Shown one piece after another: positions 1-8,327 of a DNA stretch of 64,000 nucleotides. The notes under the pieces were generated by a model. It ran no database searches. It had not been told where the DNA came from and saw only the letters and a list, made by a program, of their open reading frames with translations. The position numbers and the translations under genes were made by a program. The stretch is from assembly GCA_016200325.1 (NCBI GenBank), contig JACQEZ010000011.1, positions 124,001-188,000 on the forward strand, written 5' to 3'. The stretch comes from Candidatus Manganitrophaceae bacterium (GTDB lineage: Bacteria; Nitrospirota; Nitrospiria; SBBL01; Manganitrophaceae). Each line of letters begins with the position of its first letter. The stretch's first letter is position 1.

Positions 1-501
1 ATTGCAGCGCCGGTCACCGAGGCGGAGAGCCAAGATCCGGCCTTTCAGCGCTTCCTGGAAGACATGGTTGAGACGATGCGCAAGCTCGACGGTGTCGGGC
101 TCGCCGCGCCGCAGGTTTTCGAGTCGAAACAGATCATTGTCATCGAGGCAAACGCCAATCCCCGCTATCCAGACGCACCCGATCTCTCCCTTTTGATCAT
201 GCTCAATCCAACCTTGACCCACCTCTCCGACGAAAAGATCGAGGGATGGGAAGGTTGCCTCAGCGTCGAGAACCTTCGCGGTAAGGTCGTCCGGTCGGCC
301 GGCGTCGGCGTGAAGGGGTTCGATCGTTATATGCGACCGGTTGAAATGGAGGCCGAGGGATTCCTGGCGATCGTCTTCCAACACGAAATCGACCATCTAA
401 ATGGAAAGGTCTACCTCGATCGAATGAAAGATTTCTCCACACTGACCCACATGGCCGAATTTGAACGGTATTGGATGACCCAACCTGCGGAGGTCGGATA
501 A
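1..501 (+). CDS. def: Peptide deformylase, 5' end cut off by the window
   Basis: Removes the formyl group from the N-terminal methionine of new proteins in the cytoplasm, using a bound divalent metal. The frame is open from base 1, so the N-terminus lies outside the window. All three family motifs are visible: GVGLAAPQ (nt 91-114), EGCLS with the metal-binding Cys (nt 250-264) and HEIDH with the two His ligands and catalytic Glu (nt 382-396). The first visible ATG (nt 64) is internal, because family-like sequence (PAFQRFLEDMVETM) precedes it. The gene ends about 100 bases before the next one in a T/C-rich spacer with no stem. Confidence 0.95.
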   Translation: MAAPVTEAESQDPAFQRFLEDMVETMRKLDGVGLAAPQVFESKQIIVIEANANPRYPDAPDLSLLIMLNPTLTHLSDEKIEGWEGCLSVENLRGKVVRSAGVGVKGFDRYMRPVEMEAEGFLAIVFQHEIDHLNGKVYLDRMKDFSTLTHMAEFERYWMTQPAEVG

Positions 502-603
502 TCATTTTTTTTCTTTCCCCCCCTTTTTTTTATATTTTCAGTCCCATCGATTGGCCCGACAACCAGCACGCTTGCAAGCACACACTTTGAGTGATCGAGA
601 GGC

Positions 604-1545
604 ATGCGCGTTAAATTAACGGTCCAAAAGTTCAACCCTGACATCGACCTCAAGCCTCATCCCCAAGATTACTTCGTGGAGACGAGCCGCGGCATGACGT
701 TGCTCTCGGCCCTGCTTAAGATCAAGGCCGAGACCGACGGCACCCTCACGTTTCGGGCCTCCTGCCGGGCGGCGATCTGCGGCTCCTGCCTGATGCAGGT
801 CAACGGGAGCCAAAAGCTCGCCTGCAAGGTTGCGATTAAAGAAGAGCTGGAGCATCATGGAAAGATCGAGGTCGGTCCGATGGCGAACATGCCGGTCATC
901 AAAGACATGGTCGTCCGGATGGACCCCTTTTGGGAGAAGATCCGAGCGGTCACCCCCTATCTGCTGGAAGACGGCGGCAAACCGGTGCCGACCGAGGCGT
1001 TAAAAGACATCCATAAAAAGCTCGATAACGCCGACGCTTGCATCATGTGTATGGCCTGCCTCTCCGCCTGCACCAGCTATGAGGTCTCCCCCGGATTTTT
1101 GGGGCCTGCGGCGCTGGCGAAAGCCTACCGTTTCCAGGCCGATCCGAGGGATCAAGGGCATGTCGACCGTCTTGAAAAGCTCCAGGGGCCGAACGGGATC
1201 TGGGATTGTGTTCGATGTAATTTCTGCGTTCAGGTCTGCCCGAAGGATGTGCAGCCGATGGAGCAGATCATCCGGCTGCGGCGGCGCTCGATCGGAGCCG
1301 GCTTCACCGACTCGGTCGAGGCGAAACATATCACCGAATTTACCAAAGTGGTCGCGGCGGAGGGACGGCTCAATGAAGCCCTCCTTCCCGTCTTAATGAC
1401 TTTGGGAAACATTCGCAAGATGATCCGGATCATCCCGCTCGGCATCAAGATGTTTTTACATGGAAAAACACCCTTCCCCTTTAAACGGGTGCCGGGACGC
1501 CAGGAGATCCGTGCAATCTTCAAGAAGTGGGAGAAGCCAAAATGA
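604..1545 (+). CDS. Succinate dehydrogenase/fumarate reductase iron-sulfur subunit, class-E-like
   Basis: 313-residue electron-transfer subunit of a succinate dehydrogenase or fumarate reductase. The N-terminal half is a plant-type [2Fe-2S] domain with CRAAICGSC plus a later LAC. The C-terminal half has two cysteine runs, [11 protein letters not shown] and [12 protein letters not shown]. The second is a complete CxxCxxCxxxCP, whereas the usual SdhB has a variant that binds [3Fe-4S]. This pattern and the CCG-domain partner immediately downstream resemble the class E (archaeal/HdrB-linked) type. The stop overlaps the next start as ATGA (1542-1545), so the two are probably translationally coupled. 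No flavoprotein subunit is visible here, so the complex must be completed elsewhere. Fumarate reductase and succinate dehydrogenase cannot be told apart from sequence. Confidence 0.88.
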   Translation: MRVKLTVQKFNPDIDLKPHPQDYFVETSRGMTLLSALLKIKAETDGTLTFRASCRAAICGSCLMQVNGSQKLACKVAIKEELEHHGKIEVGPMANMPVIKDMVVRMDPFWEKIRAVTPYLLEDGGKPVPTEALKDIHKKLDNADACIMCMACLSACTSYEVSPGFLGPAALAKAYRFQADPRDQGHVDRLEKLQGPNGIWDCVRCNFCVQVCPKDVQPMEQIIRLRRRSIGAGFTDSVEAKHITEFTKVVAAEGRLNEALLPVLMTLGNIRKMIRIIPLGIKMFLHGKTPFPFKRVPGRQEIRAIFKKWEKPK

Positions 1546-2438
1546 AGTACGCCCTCTTTCCCGGATGCGCCTCTAAAGGGGCAACCCCCGAGCTCTATAC
1601 CTCGACCATGAAGGTCGTCGGGCGTTTGGGGATCGACATCGTCGAGCTCGAAGCGTTTAACTGCTGCGGGGCCGGTGTCATCACCGAAGCCGATCCCGAC
1701 CTCGCTTTAACCCTCAATGCCCGAACCCTCGCGACCGCCGAGCGGATGGGAATTCAAAATGTCATGACGATCTGCGGCACCTGCCAGGGTGTTTTGGGAG
1801 GAGCCAATAAAATCCTTCAAGAAGACGAGCCGCGGCGGGAACGGATCAATCGGGCGCTCAAGGAGACGACCGGACTGGAATATCAGGGGACGGTGGAGGT
1901 AAAGCATCTCCAGTGGATCTTGATCAAAGATTTCGGGCTCGACGCGCTCGCCAAATTTGTCACCCATCCCCTCAGCGATGTCTCCATCGCCGCCTTTTAC
2001 GGCTGTTATATTTTGCGCCCCTCCCGCGCCACCGGATTCGATGATTGGGAGAATCCGACCTCGCTGGAGAAGTTAATCCGAACGGTCGGCGCGCACCCGG
2101 TCTATTATGATGGTCGGACGAAGTGCTGCGGATTCCCGGTGCTGCTTGAGAAAGACCAGATCGCGCTGAGCATGGTCGGAAAGAATGTCTCGGAGGCGAA
2201 AGAGAGTGGGGGCGATGCGATGGTTACCCCTTGTCCCCTCTGCCACATGAGCCTCGATATCTACCAAGAGCGGGCCGAAGACAAACTCCAGCGGGAGCAG
2301 GGACCGGAGAAGACGTTGGGAATGCCGATTCTTCATCTTCCCCAGCTTTTAGGTTTGGCGATGGGGTTTTCACCAAAAGAGCTGGGGATGAAGCGGCATC
2401 TGGTTTCCACCGCCCCGCTCATCGAGAAAATCCAATAA
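1542..2438 (+). CDS. HdrB-like CCG-domain protein, partner of the Fe-S subunit
   Basis: 298-residue protein of the heterodisulfide reductase subunit B / SdhE family. It begins [10 protein letters not shown] and has two cysteine-rich CCG modules. The first has CCGAG followed by CGTCQG (about residues 36-90); the second has CCGFP followed by CPLCH (about residues 196-235). In the family these bind noncubane [4Fe-4S] clusters and can pass electrons to quinone or disulfide partners. The start at 1542 is chosen because it overlaps the upstream stop as ATGA; a TTG/GTG-type start at 1527 would only add five residues. In class E succinate:quinone reductases this subunit takes the place of the heme-bearing membrane anchor, and the gene order supports that reading. 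Confidence 0.85.
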   Translation: MKYALFPGCASKGATPELYTSTMKVVGRLGIDIVELEAFNCCGAGVITEADPDLALTLNARTLATAERMGIQNVMTICGTCQGVLGGANKILQEDEPRRERINRALKETTGLEYQGTVEVKHLQWILIKDFGLDALAKFVTHPLSDVSIAAFYGCYILRPSRATGFDDWENPTSLEKLIRTVGAHPVYYDGRTKCCGFPVLLEKDQIALSMVGKNVSEAKESGGDAMVTPCPLCHMSLDIYQERAEDKLQREQGPEKTLGMPILHLPQLLGLAMGFSPKELGMKRHLVSTAPLIEKIQ

Positions 2439-2447
2439 GGAAAGCCA

Positions 2448-3098
2448 ATGGCCAAAACAGAAATTCCGGAGTGGGTTCCCCTTTTCCCCCTGCCGACAGT
2501 TGTCCTTTTTCCAAAGACCTACCTTCCGCTCCACATTTTTGAGCCCCGCTACCGAGAGATGGTTGAGGACGCCCTCCAAGGAGATCGAATGATCGGAATG
2601 GTTCTCCTGAAAGAGGGGTGGGAGGCCGACTATGATGGACGGCCGCCGATCTATGAAACCGGATCGATCGGAAAAATCGTCCGTTCCCAGCGGCTGGATG
2701 ACGGCCGGTTCAACATCATCTTATACGGCCTCGAAAAGTGTCTGGTCCGGACCGAGAAACAGGACCGATCGTACCGGCAAGGGCAGATTGATATTCTCCG
2801 GGAACCGGCGGTGGAGGCCCTTTATGCGCCTCTGAAAGAACGGCTGGTCGAGCTGACGCTGGAGTACCGTCAAAAAATGCCGGAGGGAGAGTCGCTCCAG
2901 TCGGTGCTCGAGACCGGGCTGGAGGACGATGTGTTGGTCGCAACCCTCTCGGCGGGGCTTCCGCTGACAGTGGTTGAGAAGCAATTTTTGCTGGAAGCGG
3001 AGACCCTTCCGCTGCGGGCACGGCGGTTGGCGGCGTTGATGGAAATGGGACTGCAAAGGACCGACACGATGGAGAATGCCGATGACGAAACCGCTTGA
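2448..3098 (+). CDS. Lon N-terminal (LAN) domain protein
   Basis: 216-residue stand-alone copy of the Lon protease N-terminal substrate-binding domain, without the AAA or protease domains. The N-terminus (VPLFPLPTVVLFPKTYLPLH, then IFEPRY) is the typical LAN signature, followed by the GSIGKI strand. The C-terminal third is helical. Such single-domain proteins are widespread and their function is unknown; they are presumed to bind protein substrates. A GGAAAG ribosome site precedes the ATG. Its end overlaps the start of bcp by 17 bases. Confidence 0.85.
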   Translation: MAKTEIPEWVPLFPLPTVVLFPKTYLPLHIFEPRYREMVEDALQGDRMIGMVLLKEGWEADYDGRPPIYETGSIGKIVRSQRLDDGRFNIILYGLEKCLVRTEKQDRSYRQGQIDILREPAVEALYAPLKERLVELTLEYRQKMPEGESLQSVLETGLEDDVLVATLSAGLPLTVVEKQFLLEAETLPLRARRLAALMEMGLQRTDTMENADDETA

Positions 3099-3573
3099 GC
3101 CGGGAGACGAGGCGCCCCCCTTTACCCTTCCTTCTTCGGAGGGGAAAGAGATCGATCTCGCCTCGTACCGCGGGAAGCGCTCCGTGGTCCTCTATTTTTA
3201 TCCGAAGGACGACACCCCCGGCTGCACCAAGGAGGCCTGTTTCTTTCGGGACGCCTTCTCCGACTTTAAAAAATCGAAGGGGGTCATCTTGGGGGTGAGC
3301 CTCGATCCGCTCGCCGCTCATGAAAAATTTATCAAGAAGTATACCCTCCCTTTTCCCCTCTTAAGCGATGCCGATGGGGCGGTCTCAAAAGCGTACGGCG
3401 TCTATAAGCTGAAGAACATGTATGGACGGAAATTTTGGGGGATCGAGCGATCGACCTTCGTCATCGATCCTGACGGAAAAATCACCCATCTCTTTCGACG
3501 GGTCAAGGTGGAGAGCCATATTGAAGAGGTGCTTGCCGCCTTAAAAGCGTCTCGGTTGGTGCGGAAGACCTAA
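3082..3573 (+). CDS. bcp: Thioredoxin-dependent thiol peroxidase (BCP/PrxQ family)
   Basis: Cytoplasmic peroxiredoxin that reduces hydrogen and organic peroxides. The peroxidatic Cys lies in TPGCTKEACFFRD, with the second Cys five residues later as in the atypical two-Cys (PrxQ) group. It is followed by the GVSLDPLAAHEKF and LLSDADGAVSKAYGV blocks, and the length (163 residues) is normal. The ATG at 3082 is preferred over the one at 3076 because GGAGA (3071-3075) sits six bases before it. It overlaps the Lon-N gene by 17 bases and is likely co-transcribed with it. Confidence 0.93.
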   Translation: MTKPLEPGDEAPPFTLPSSEGKEIDLASYRGKRSVVLYFYPKDDTPGCTKEACFFRDAFSDFKKSKGVILGVSLDPLAAHEKFIKKYTLPFPLLSDADGAVSKAYGVYKLKNMYGRKFWGIERSTFVIDPDGKITHLFRRVKVESHIEEVLAALKASRLVRKT

Positions 3574-3586
3574 GACCAAAAAGCGT

Positions 3587-3616
3587 TTGACATGGCTTAA
3601 AGACGCATGATATAGT
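3587..3616 (+). promoter_or_regulatory. Sigma-70-type promoter for the ferredoxin gene
   Basis: TTGACA (3587-3592) and TATAGT (3611-3616) are separated by 18 bases, about 64 bases before the ferredoxin start. The -35 is perfect consensus and the -10 matches at five of six positions. Confidence 0.65.
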
Positions 3617-3679
3617 CCGAAAATCAGTTTTTTTTAACGTACTTTCTTTTAACGTAATGACGAGGGAGGTAGTCCTACC

Positions 3680-4048
3680 ATGGCACTTTTGATCACCAAT
3701 GAGTGCATCGCCTGCGCAGCGTGTCTGCCTGAGTGTCCGAACGAAGCGATCTTTGAGAATCGGAGCGATTGCGAATCAAAGGGATATAAATTAACCGGCG
3801 AAGAGGGAGGCGGCCAGCTTGCCCACGCCACCAGCGATAACATCTATGTCATTACTTATGAGCGCTGCACCGAGTGTGTCGGCCATTTTGATGAACCGCA
3901 GTGCGCTGCCGTCTGCCCGGTTTCCGATTGCTGTATTCCTGATCCGATTTATCCCGAGACGACCGACGTGCTCCTTGGAAAAGCAAGGGCGCTGAATCCG
4001 GACAAGGAAATTGATCCGGCCCGCGTTTGGAGCGGCGTCCGCAACTAA
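3680..4048 (+). CDS. YfhL-type 4Fe-4S dicluster ferredoxin
   Basis: 122-residue soluble electron carrier with two [4Fe-4S] sites. The first motif is CIACAACLPECPNEAI at the N-terminus. The second cluster region is CTECVGHFDEPQCAAVCPVSDCC, with the longer spacing and extra cysteines typical of the YfhL/Alvin ferredoxin group. A C-terminal tail follows that usually forms a helix. It has its own promoter (3587-3616), a GAGGGAGG ribosome site and a terminator directly downstream, so it is probably a single-gene transcript. The redox partner is unknown. Confidence 0.92.
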   Translation: MALLITNECIACAACLPECPNEAIFENRSDCESKGYKLTGEEGGGQLAHATSDNIYVITYERCTECVGHFDEPQCAAVCPVSDCCIPDPIYPETTDVLLGKARALNPDKEIDPARVWSGVRN

Positions 4049-4073
4049 CAAAAATTGAGCAAGAAGTTTAAAA

Positions 4074-4106
4074 GGGAGAGGCACAGCAGTCGGCCTCTCC
4101 TTTTTT
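4074..4106 (+). terminator. Rho-independent terminator after the ferredoxin gene
   Basis: GGAGAGGC (4075-4082) pairs perfectly with GCCTCTCC (4093-4100) around a 10-base loop, followed directly by TTTTTT (4101-4106). It lies 26 bases after the ferredoxin stop and just before the convergent CBS gene. Confidence 0.88.
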
Positions 4107-4144
4107 ATTTCTCCCCTTATTCCGACGGCCGCCCGCCGCGCTTC

Positions 4145-4525
4145 TTACAAGCGATTCTTAAAGCAGATCACCAGGTCGCGCACCGAAATAATTCCGACGA
4201 TTATTCCTTTATCGGCCACCGCCAGGTGGCGAATCCCCTTGGTCGCCATCAGGTCATTCGCCTCTTTTGCCGTCTTGTCGATATCGATTGAAATGATCGG
4301 CTGGCTCATGATCTTCTCTACCGGCGTGGTATCGGGATTCACCCCCTCCGCCAAGGCTTTTCGGACAAAATCGGTCTCACTGACGATCCCGATCCGCTCC
4401 ACCCCCTCGCTGACCAGAAGCGAGCCGACCTTTTTGTCCCTCATCTGCTTGGCCGCCTGCCGAAGGGTGGCCTTGGGGGAGATTTCCTGAACATCGCGAT
4501 GCATGAGAAGGGCGAGTGGCGTCAT
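4145..4525 (-). CDS. Tandem CBS-domain protein
   Basis: 126-residue protein made of two CBS domains and little else: about residues 8-60 (from VQEISPKATLRQAAKQM) and 72-124 (PVEKIMSQPIISID). The pair forms one Bateman module, which in this family binds adenosyl nucleotides and acts as an energy sensor. With no effector domain it presumably acts on a partner protein, not identifiable here. It converges on the ferredoxin gene and is followed on its strand by nothing nearby. Confidence 0.88.
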   Translation of the reverse strand: MTPLALLMHRDVQEISPKATLRQAAKQMRDKKVGSLLVSEGVERIGIVSETDFVRKALAEGVNPDTTPVEKIMSQPIISIDIDKTAKEANDLMATKGIRHLAVADKGIIVGIISVRDLVICFKNRL

Positions 4526-4600
4526 TTGATCCTCCCTATACCTAATGATGAATGATAAAATCTTCCGTTCGATCTTACCGAACCGGACGCAAAAGGACTG

Positions 4601-5341
4601 TCAACCCTGCAAGCCCTCCGTCAACTTTGGAACGACCTCGGCCGCTCGGCCGGTCAAGAGAAGATCCCGCCCCGGTAGCATTGAATCGACCATGTTGATC
4701 TCCACTGTGAAAGCGCCGCTCGATCGAGCGATGGAGGCGAACGAGGCGGCCGGCTGAACCACCCCCGAGGTCCCGATGACCAGAAAGAGCTCGCCGCTCC
4801 GACAGGCGTCGATGCTCTTCTGCAGATCGGTGGGATCGATCGCCTCCCCAAACCAGATGACATCGGGCCGAAGCCGCGCATGACAGCGGTCACACTCGGG
4901 AAGGAGGGGCAGATCGAGGGAGCGATTCTCCGTCACCCGACCGCAGCTGACACACCGCATCCGCCAAAGGCTTCCATGCAATTCGATGATCTTTTGAGTG
5001 CCTGCCAACCGATGGAGGCCGTCGACATTCTGGGTAATCAGCGTAAAGGCCGGACAGGCTTTCTCCAGGAGAACGAGCGCGTCATGGGCGGGGTTCGGCT
5101 GTTTCCCCGAGATAATTTTCCGCCGCCAATGATACCACTCCCAGACGATCTCCGGCTGCGACTCAAAGGCTTCCGGGGTCGCCAGCTCCTCTGCCCTAAA
5201 TTGCTTCCAAAGTCCCCCTTCACCCCGAAAGGTCGGCACACCGCTGTCGGCGGAAATCCCCGCGCCGGTTAAAACGGTGATCGACCGGACGGAGGCGATC
5301 CGGTCTTGGACTTCCTTAATCTGTTCATCGATCCTGTTCAC
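4601..5341 (-). CDS. cobB: NAD-dependent protein deacylase, Sir2 family
   Basis: 246-residue sirtuin that removes acyl groups from lysines at the cost of NAD. Visible motifs are GAGISADSGVPTFRG (NAD loop), TQNVDGLH, the catalytic His in ELHGSLW, and a Zn site made of CVSC and CDRC. The start is GTG at 5341, the only start that precedes the first Rossmann strand without a long extension. It is transcribed away from the GGDEF gene. The class III deacylase residues (Tyr/Arg) of desuccinylases are not obvious, so plain deacetylase activity is more likely. Confidence 0.93.
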   Translation of the reverse strand: MNRIDEQIKEVQDRIASVRSITVLTGAGISADSGVPTFRGEGGLWKQFRAEELATPEAFESQPEIVWEWYHWRRKIISGKQPNPAHDALVLLEKACPAFTLITQNVDGLHRLAGTQKIIELHGSLWRMRCVSCGRVTENRSLDLPLLPECDRCHARLRPDVIWFGEAIDPTDLQKSIDACRSGELFLVIGTSGVVQPAASFASIARSSGAFTVEINMVDSMLPGRDLLLTGRAAEVVPKLTEGLQG

Positions 5342-5447
5342 GCTTGTTCACGCTGCTTGTGGCTCATCCGGCAAAGACGCGATTCTTCCTCCAACTTTTT
5401 TCCGAGTATATCGAATCCCCTGGATGAAAACAACAGGGCGATTTTTG

Positions 5448-5477
5448 TTGACGTCGAGAATAACTCCTAGGTATTCT
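5448..5477 (+). promoter_or_regulatory. Possible sigma-70 promoter for the GGDEF gene
   Basis: TTGACG (5448-5453) and TATTCT (5472-5477) with an 18-base spacer, ending 38 bases before the ATG at 5516. Confidence 0.45.
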
Positions 5478-5515
5478 AGGCGTTGGCATGATGAGAATTC
5501 CTGAGGAGGATGTGA

Positions 5516-6453
5516 ATGGGAGCAGGATTGCTTTTGGTGGAGAAGATCCGATCCGAACGGAAAAAAATCCGGGAGGCGCTCAAGGGGGGGGACCCCTTCC
5601 TACCGCTTCTATGAGGCCGAGACCCTCCGCCAGGGACTTCAAGTTCTCTCCAGAGAAAAAATTGATCATTATTTATGCACAGACGGCCGCTCCCTCTCAG
5701 GCCGATCTTTCCCACCTCTCCTCACTGGGCGAGCGCGAGGCCCACCGGCAGATTCCGCTCCTTCTCATCGAATCGACGCTTGATTCCGCCGAAAAACGAA
5801 AGGCCCTCGACAGCGGCGCATGGGATTATATCGACCGGCGCAGCAATCAGCTGGAAGAGCTGGCCCTCCGTACGGAGGTGCTCTTGCGCATCAAGATCGG
5901 GCAAGATAAACTAAAGCAGCGGATCCGACAGCTGGAGCGCCTCTCCATCATCGATCCGCTGACCGGCCTCTACAATCGAAAATATCTGAAAGAGTTCCTG
6001 CAACGCGAGATCAGAAGGGCGGAACGGCAAAAGGGGCAGATTGTCTGCATGATGATGGATGTCGATAACTTCAAGCGAATCAATGACGAGTTAGGTCATC
6101 TTAAAGGCGATCGGGTTCTGGTTGAGATCGGCACAATCCTTCGAGACCTCCTTCGGGGGTATGACTTCGCGGCGCGCTATGGCGGCGACGAGTTCACAAT
6201 CGTTCTGCCTCAACGGATGGAGATGCAGCAGGCGTTCGAGATCGCCGACCGAATCCGCCGGACCATTTCAGGGGAAACGTTCGGCGCCGGCCGAGGGAAA
6301 AAGGGGGGCCTCCAATTTACTGTCAGCATCGGCGCCTGCGTCTTCCCCTCCGCAGGAATCGAGACGGAAGAAGCCTTGATCGCCGCCGACGACGACGCCC
6401 TCTATCAGGCAAAGCGGGGCGGGAAAAACTGTATCCTTTTTCATCAGATCTAG
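5516..6453 (+). CDS. Diguanylate cyclase with degenerate receiver domain; N-terminal half frameshifted
   Basis: The C-terminal half is a clear GGDEF domain: DPLTGLYNRKYL, MMDVDNFKRIND, then the active GGDEF (nt 6181-6195) and ending at a normal stop. It should make cyclic di-GMP from GTP. The ATG at 5516 has an ideal AGGAGGA site five bases upstream and starts a receiver-like strand (MGAGLLLVEKIRSERKKI). That frame stops early unless one base is dropped in the G8 run (5584-5591) and one in the A6 run (5656-5661). Read that way, the protein is a continuous receiver-like domain followed by GGDEF. The frame open from 5488 also reaches the GGDEF domain, but its first 50 residues look like nonsense. 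The phosphate-accepting Asp strand is replaced by LIIIYAQT, so the receiver is probably not phosphorylated. It could be a sequencing error or a real lesion. Confidence 0.85.
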
Positions 6454-7323
6454 ATGGAGCGCGGCTCTTTGGACAGGTTGGACAGGAATGAAGAGAGCGA
6501 TCGCCTGATTGAGGCGCTGATTCAACTCCTCGGAGAAGAGGAGGGGCATCTGAAGGTCGTTCAGCAAAAACTGATTGAGATCGGCTCTCCCGCGCTCCCT
6601 GCCTTGTTGAAATGTAAAAACGAGGGAACGCCGATTATTTCGGAGCGGGCGGAGAAGATCATCGAAACGATCCGGCTCGGAGAGATGGACCAGGAATGGC
6701 GACATTATGCGGCGAAAGAGCCTTGCCCGCTTGAAGAAGGGGTTTTTCTACTCGCCCGGTTCGCCGATCCGAAGATCGATCCCCGGCATTATCAGGCGCA
6801 CCTCAACCGGATGGCCGATGTCTTGCGCGATCGGATTCAGGCGCTCTCCTCCCCCGCGGAGATCCTCCAGGCAATCAGCCATTACCTCTTCAGCGAGCTC
6901 GGTTTTTCAGGCAATCGGGAAGATTACTACCTTCCCGAAAACAGCTATATCCATACCGTTCTGGAGACCAAGAAGGGAATTCCGATCAGTCTCTCCACAC
7001 TGATGCTTCTTCTCGGAGAGCGGCTGAATCTGCCGTTGTATGGAATCGGGATGCCGGGACATTTTCTGGTCCAGTGGTCCGATGCCGCACATGACATTTT
7101 CATCGATCCCTTCAATCAGGGAAAGATGATGACCCGCCAGGAGATTGCGTCACAGCTCTCCGCGGACGAAGCGAAATTTGTGAATCGATATCTGCAAAAG
7201 GTCTCCACGCGCCAGCTTCTCGCCCGGATGATCCGGAATCTCATCCACGTCTACACGGAGGCGGGAGAGGTAGACAAAGGGACCTGGCTGGGACGCTTTC
7301 ACGAGCGAATTCGTTTTTCCTGA
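6454..7323 (+). CDS. SirB1-family protein (transglutaminase-like core)
   Basis: 289-residue protein whose start codon directly follows the stop of the GGDEF gene. The first ~85 residues are helical, with one HEAT-like stretch (IEIGSPALPALLKCK). The rest matches the SirB1/Transglut_core2 family: LEEGVFLLARFADPKID, then a pseudo-transglutaminase core with GIPISLSTLMLLLGERL, GIGMPGHFLVQW and DPFNQGKMM. The Cys of true transglutaminases is replaced by Ser in PISLS, so enzymatic activity is doubtful. The biochemical role of the family is unsettled. Tight spacing implies co-expression with the cyclase. Confidence 0.8.
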   Translation: MERGSLDRLDRNEESDRLIEALIQLLGEEEGHLKVVQQKLIEIGSPALPALLKCKNEGTPIISERAEKIIETIRLGEMDQEWRHYAAKEPCPLEEGVFLLARFADPKIDPRHYQAHLNRMADVLRDRIQALSSPAEILQAISHYLFSELGFSGNREDYYLPENSYIHTVLETKKGIPISLSTLMLLLGERLNLPLYGIGMPGHFLVQWSDAAHDIFIDPFNQGKMMTRQEIASQLSADEAKFVNRYLQKVSTRQLLARMIRNLIHVYTEAGEVDKGTWLGRFHERIRFS

Positions 7324-7363
7324 AGGAAAGGCGGGAGGGGGATCAATCGGGACTTGTTGCAGG

Positions 7364-7918
7364 CTAGGACGATCCTTCGTCGGGTAAATCCTCTTCCAAA
7401 GAGAGATTCCAATAGAGGTAATCTCTCCAACTCTCCGGGGTCTTTTTAAAACCGATCGTAATGGTCAGGGAAGGACTCCAATCGGGCCGTACCGGTTTTT
7501 TGATCAGCCGCATGTTCGCTTCTTCAGGGGTGCGCCCGCTTTTTCGGTTATTGCACCGAATACAGGCGGTCACGATGTTCGTCCAGGTCTTCTTTCCCCC
7601 CTTGGCAATCGGCACGACATGGTCAAAGGTCAGCTCATCGGCCCGGAAGTGCTGGCCGCAATATTGACAAGAATGCTTGTCCCTCGCGAAAATGTTGCTC
7701 CGCGAAAACTTCACTACCCTCTGGTTTTTTCTGATTTTAACCAATTCAAGCAGACGCAAAACGGAAGGAAGCCGGAAGGAGATCGAAATCCCTCGGATCT
7801 CTTTGTCGTAGACCTCCAGCACCTCGACCTTCCCCTGGCACAATAGAAGAATGGCCTTTTTCCAAGGGATGACCCGGAGCGGTTCGTAGGTTGCATTCAA
7901 TAGAAGCGTCATTTCCAT
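7364..7918 (-). CDS. HNH endonuclease domain protein
   Basis: 184-residue protein. The N-terminal ~70 residues (MEMTLLLNATYEPLRVIPWK) belong to a conserved family found just before an HNH nuclease domain. The nuclease motif has two zinc-knuckle pairs, CQYCG and CIRCN, flanking the catalytic block TFDHVVPIAKGG. Free-standing proteins of this type are common in many phyla and not linked to an intron or restriction system. There is no partner methylase here, so the substrate is unknown. Confidence 0.85.
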   Translation of the reverse strand: MEMTLLLNATYEPLRVIPWKKAILLLCQGKVEVLEVYDKEIRGISISFRLPSVLRLLELVKIRKNQRVVKFSRSNIFARDKHSCQYCGQHFRADELTFDHVVPIAKGGKKTWTNIVTACIRCNNRKSGRTPEEANMRLIKKPVRPDWSPSLTITIGFKKTPESWRDYLYWNLSLEEDLPDEGSS

Positions 7919-8105
7919 AGCGCTTTCCTAAAGTATACCACCTTCCCTTCGGCCTTTTTCAAGGCCGAAGCAGATGCAAACCAGATGCAAGATAAAGAGA
8001 CAATGGGTGACAGGGTACTGCGAAAAGGACTGATGGTCCCGAAGGTTTTCCCGACGGTCCACAAAGAGGTCATCCAAAAGGAAGGCGAACGCCCAAGCGA
8101 GATGT

Positions 8106-8190
8106 TGGTGCCGAAGGGGGGATTTGAACCCCCACGGGTTGCCCCACACGCCCCTCAAACGTGCGTGTCTACCAGTTCCACCACTTCGGC
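8106..8190 (-). tRNA. tRNA-Leu (anticodon GAG)
   Basis: 85 bases including an encoded CCA end. The acceptor arms GCCGAAG and CTTCGGC pair. The D-loop has TGGTAGA, the anticodon loop is TTGAGGG with GAG at the anticodon, and a long variable arm (TGGGGCAACCCG), as expected for leucine tRNA, precedes the T-arm GTTCAAATC. It reads CUC/CUU codons, consistent with the many CTC leucine codons in this window. Confidence 0.96.
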
Positions 8191-8202
8191 AAATTTTTCG
8201 AC

Positions 8203-8231
8203 ATTATAATAACTTCGTGGCACCCTGTCAA
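8203..8231 (-). promoter_or_regulatory. Perfect-consensus sigma-70 promoter for tRNA-Leu
   Basis: On the minus strand TTGACA (8231-8226) and TATAAT (8208-8203) are 17 bases apart, ending 12 bases before the tRNA 5' end. Both hexamers and the spacer are exact consensus, as suits a strong constitutive tRNA promoter. Confidence 0.85.
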
Positions 8232-8327
8232 GCAATGGCGTGTGATTTTGACGGAGAATTTCATCTTCATAAATATCCTAAATCGGATTGACTTGGCCGT
8301 TCCGTTTTGGTAGTCTATGCTGCCTTT

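Noticed and set aside
502-603. T-run/C-run/T-run after peptide deformylase as a terminator
   Set aside because: No stem precedes the T tracts.
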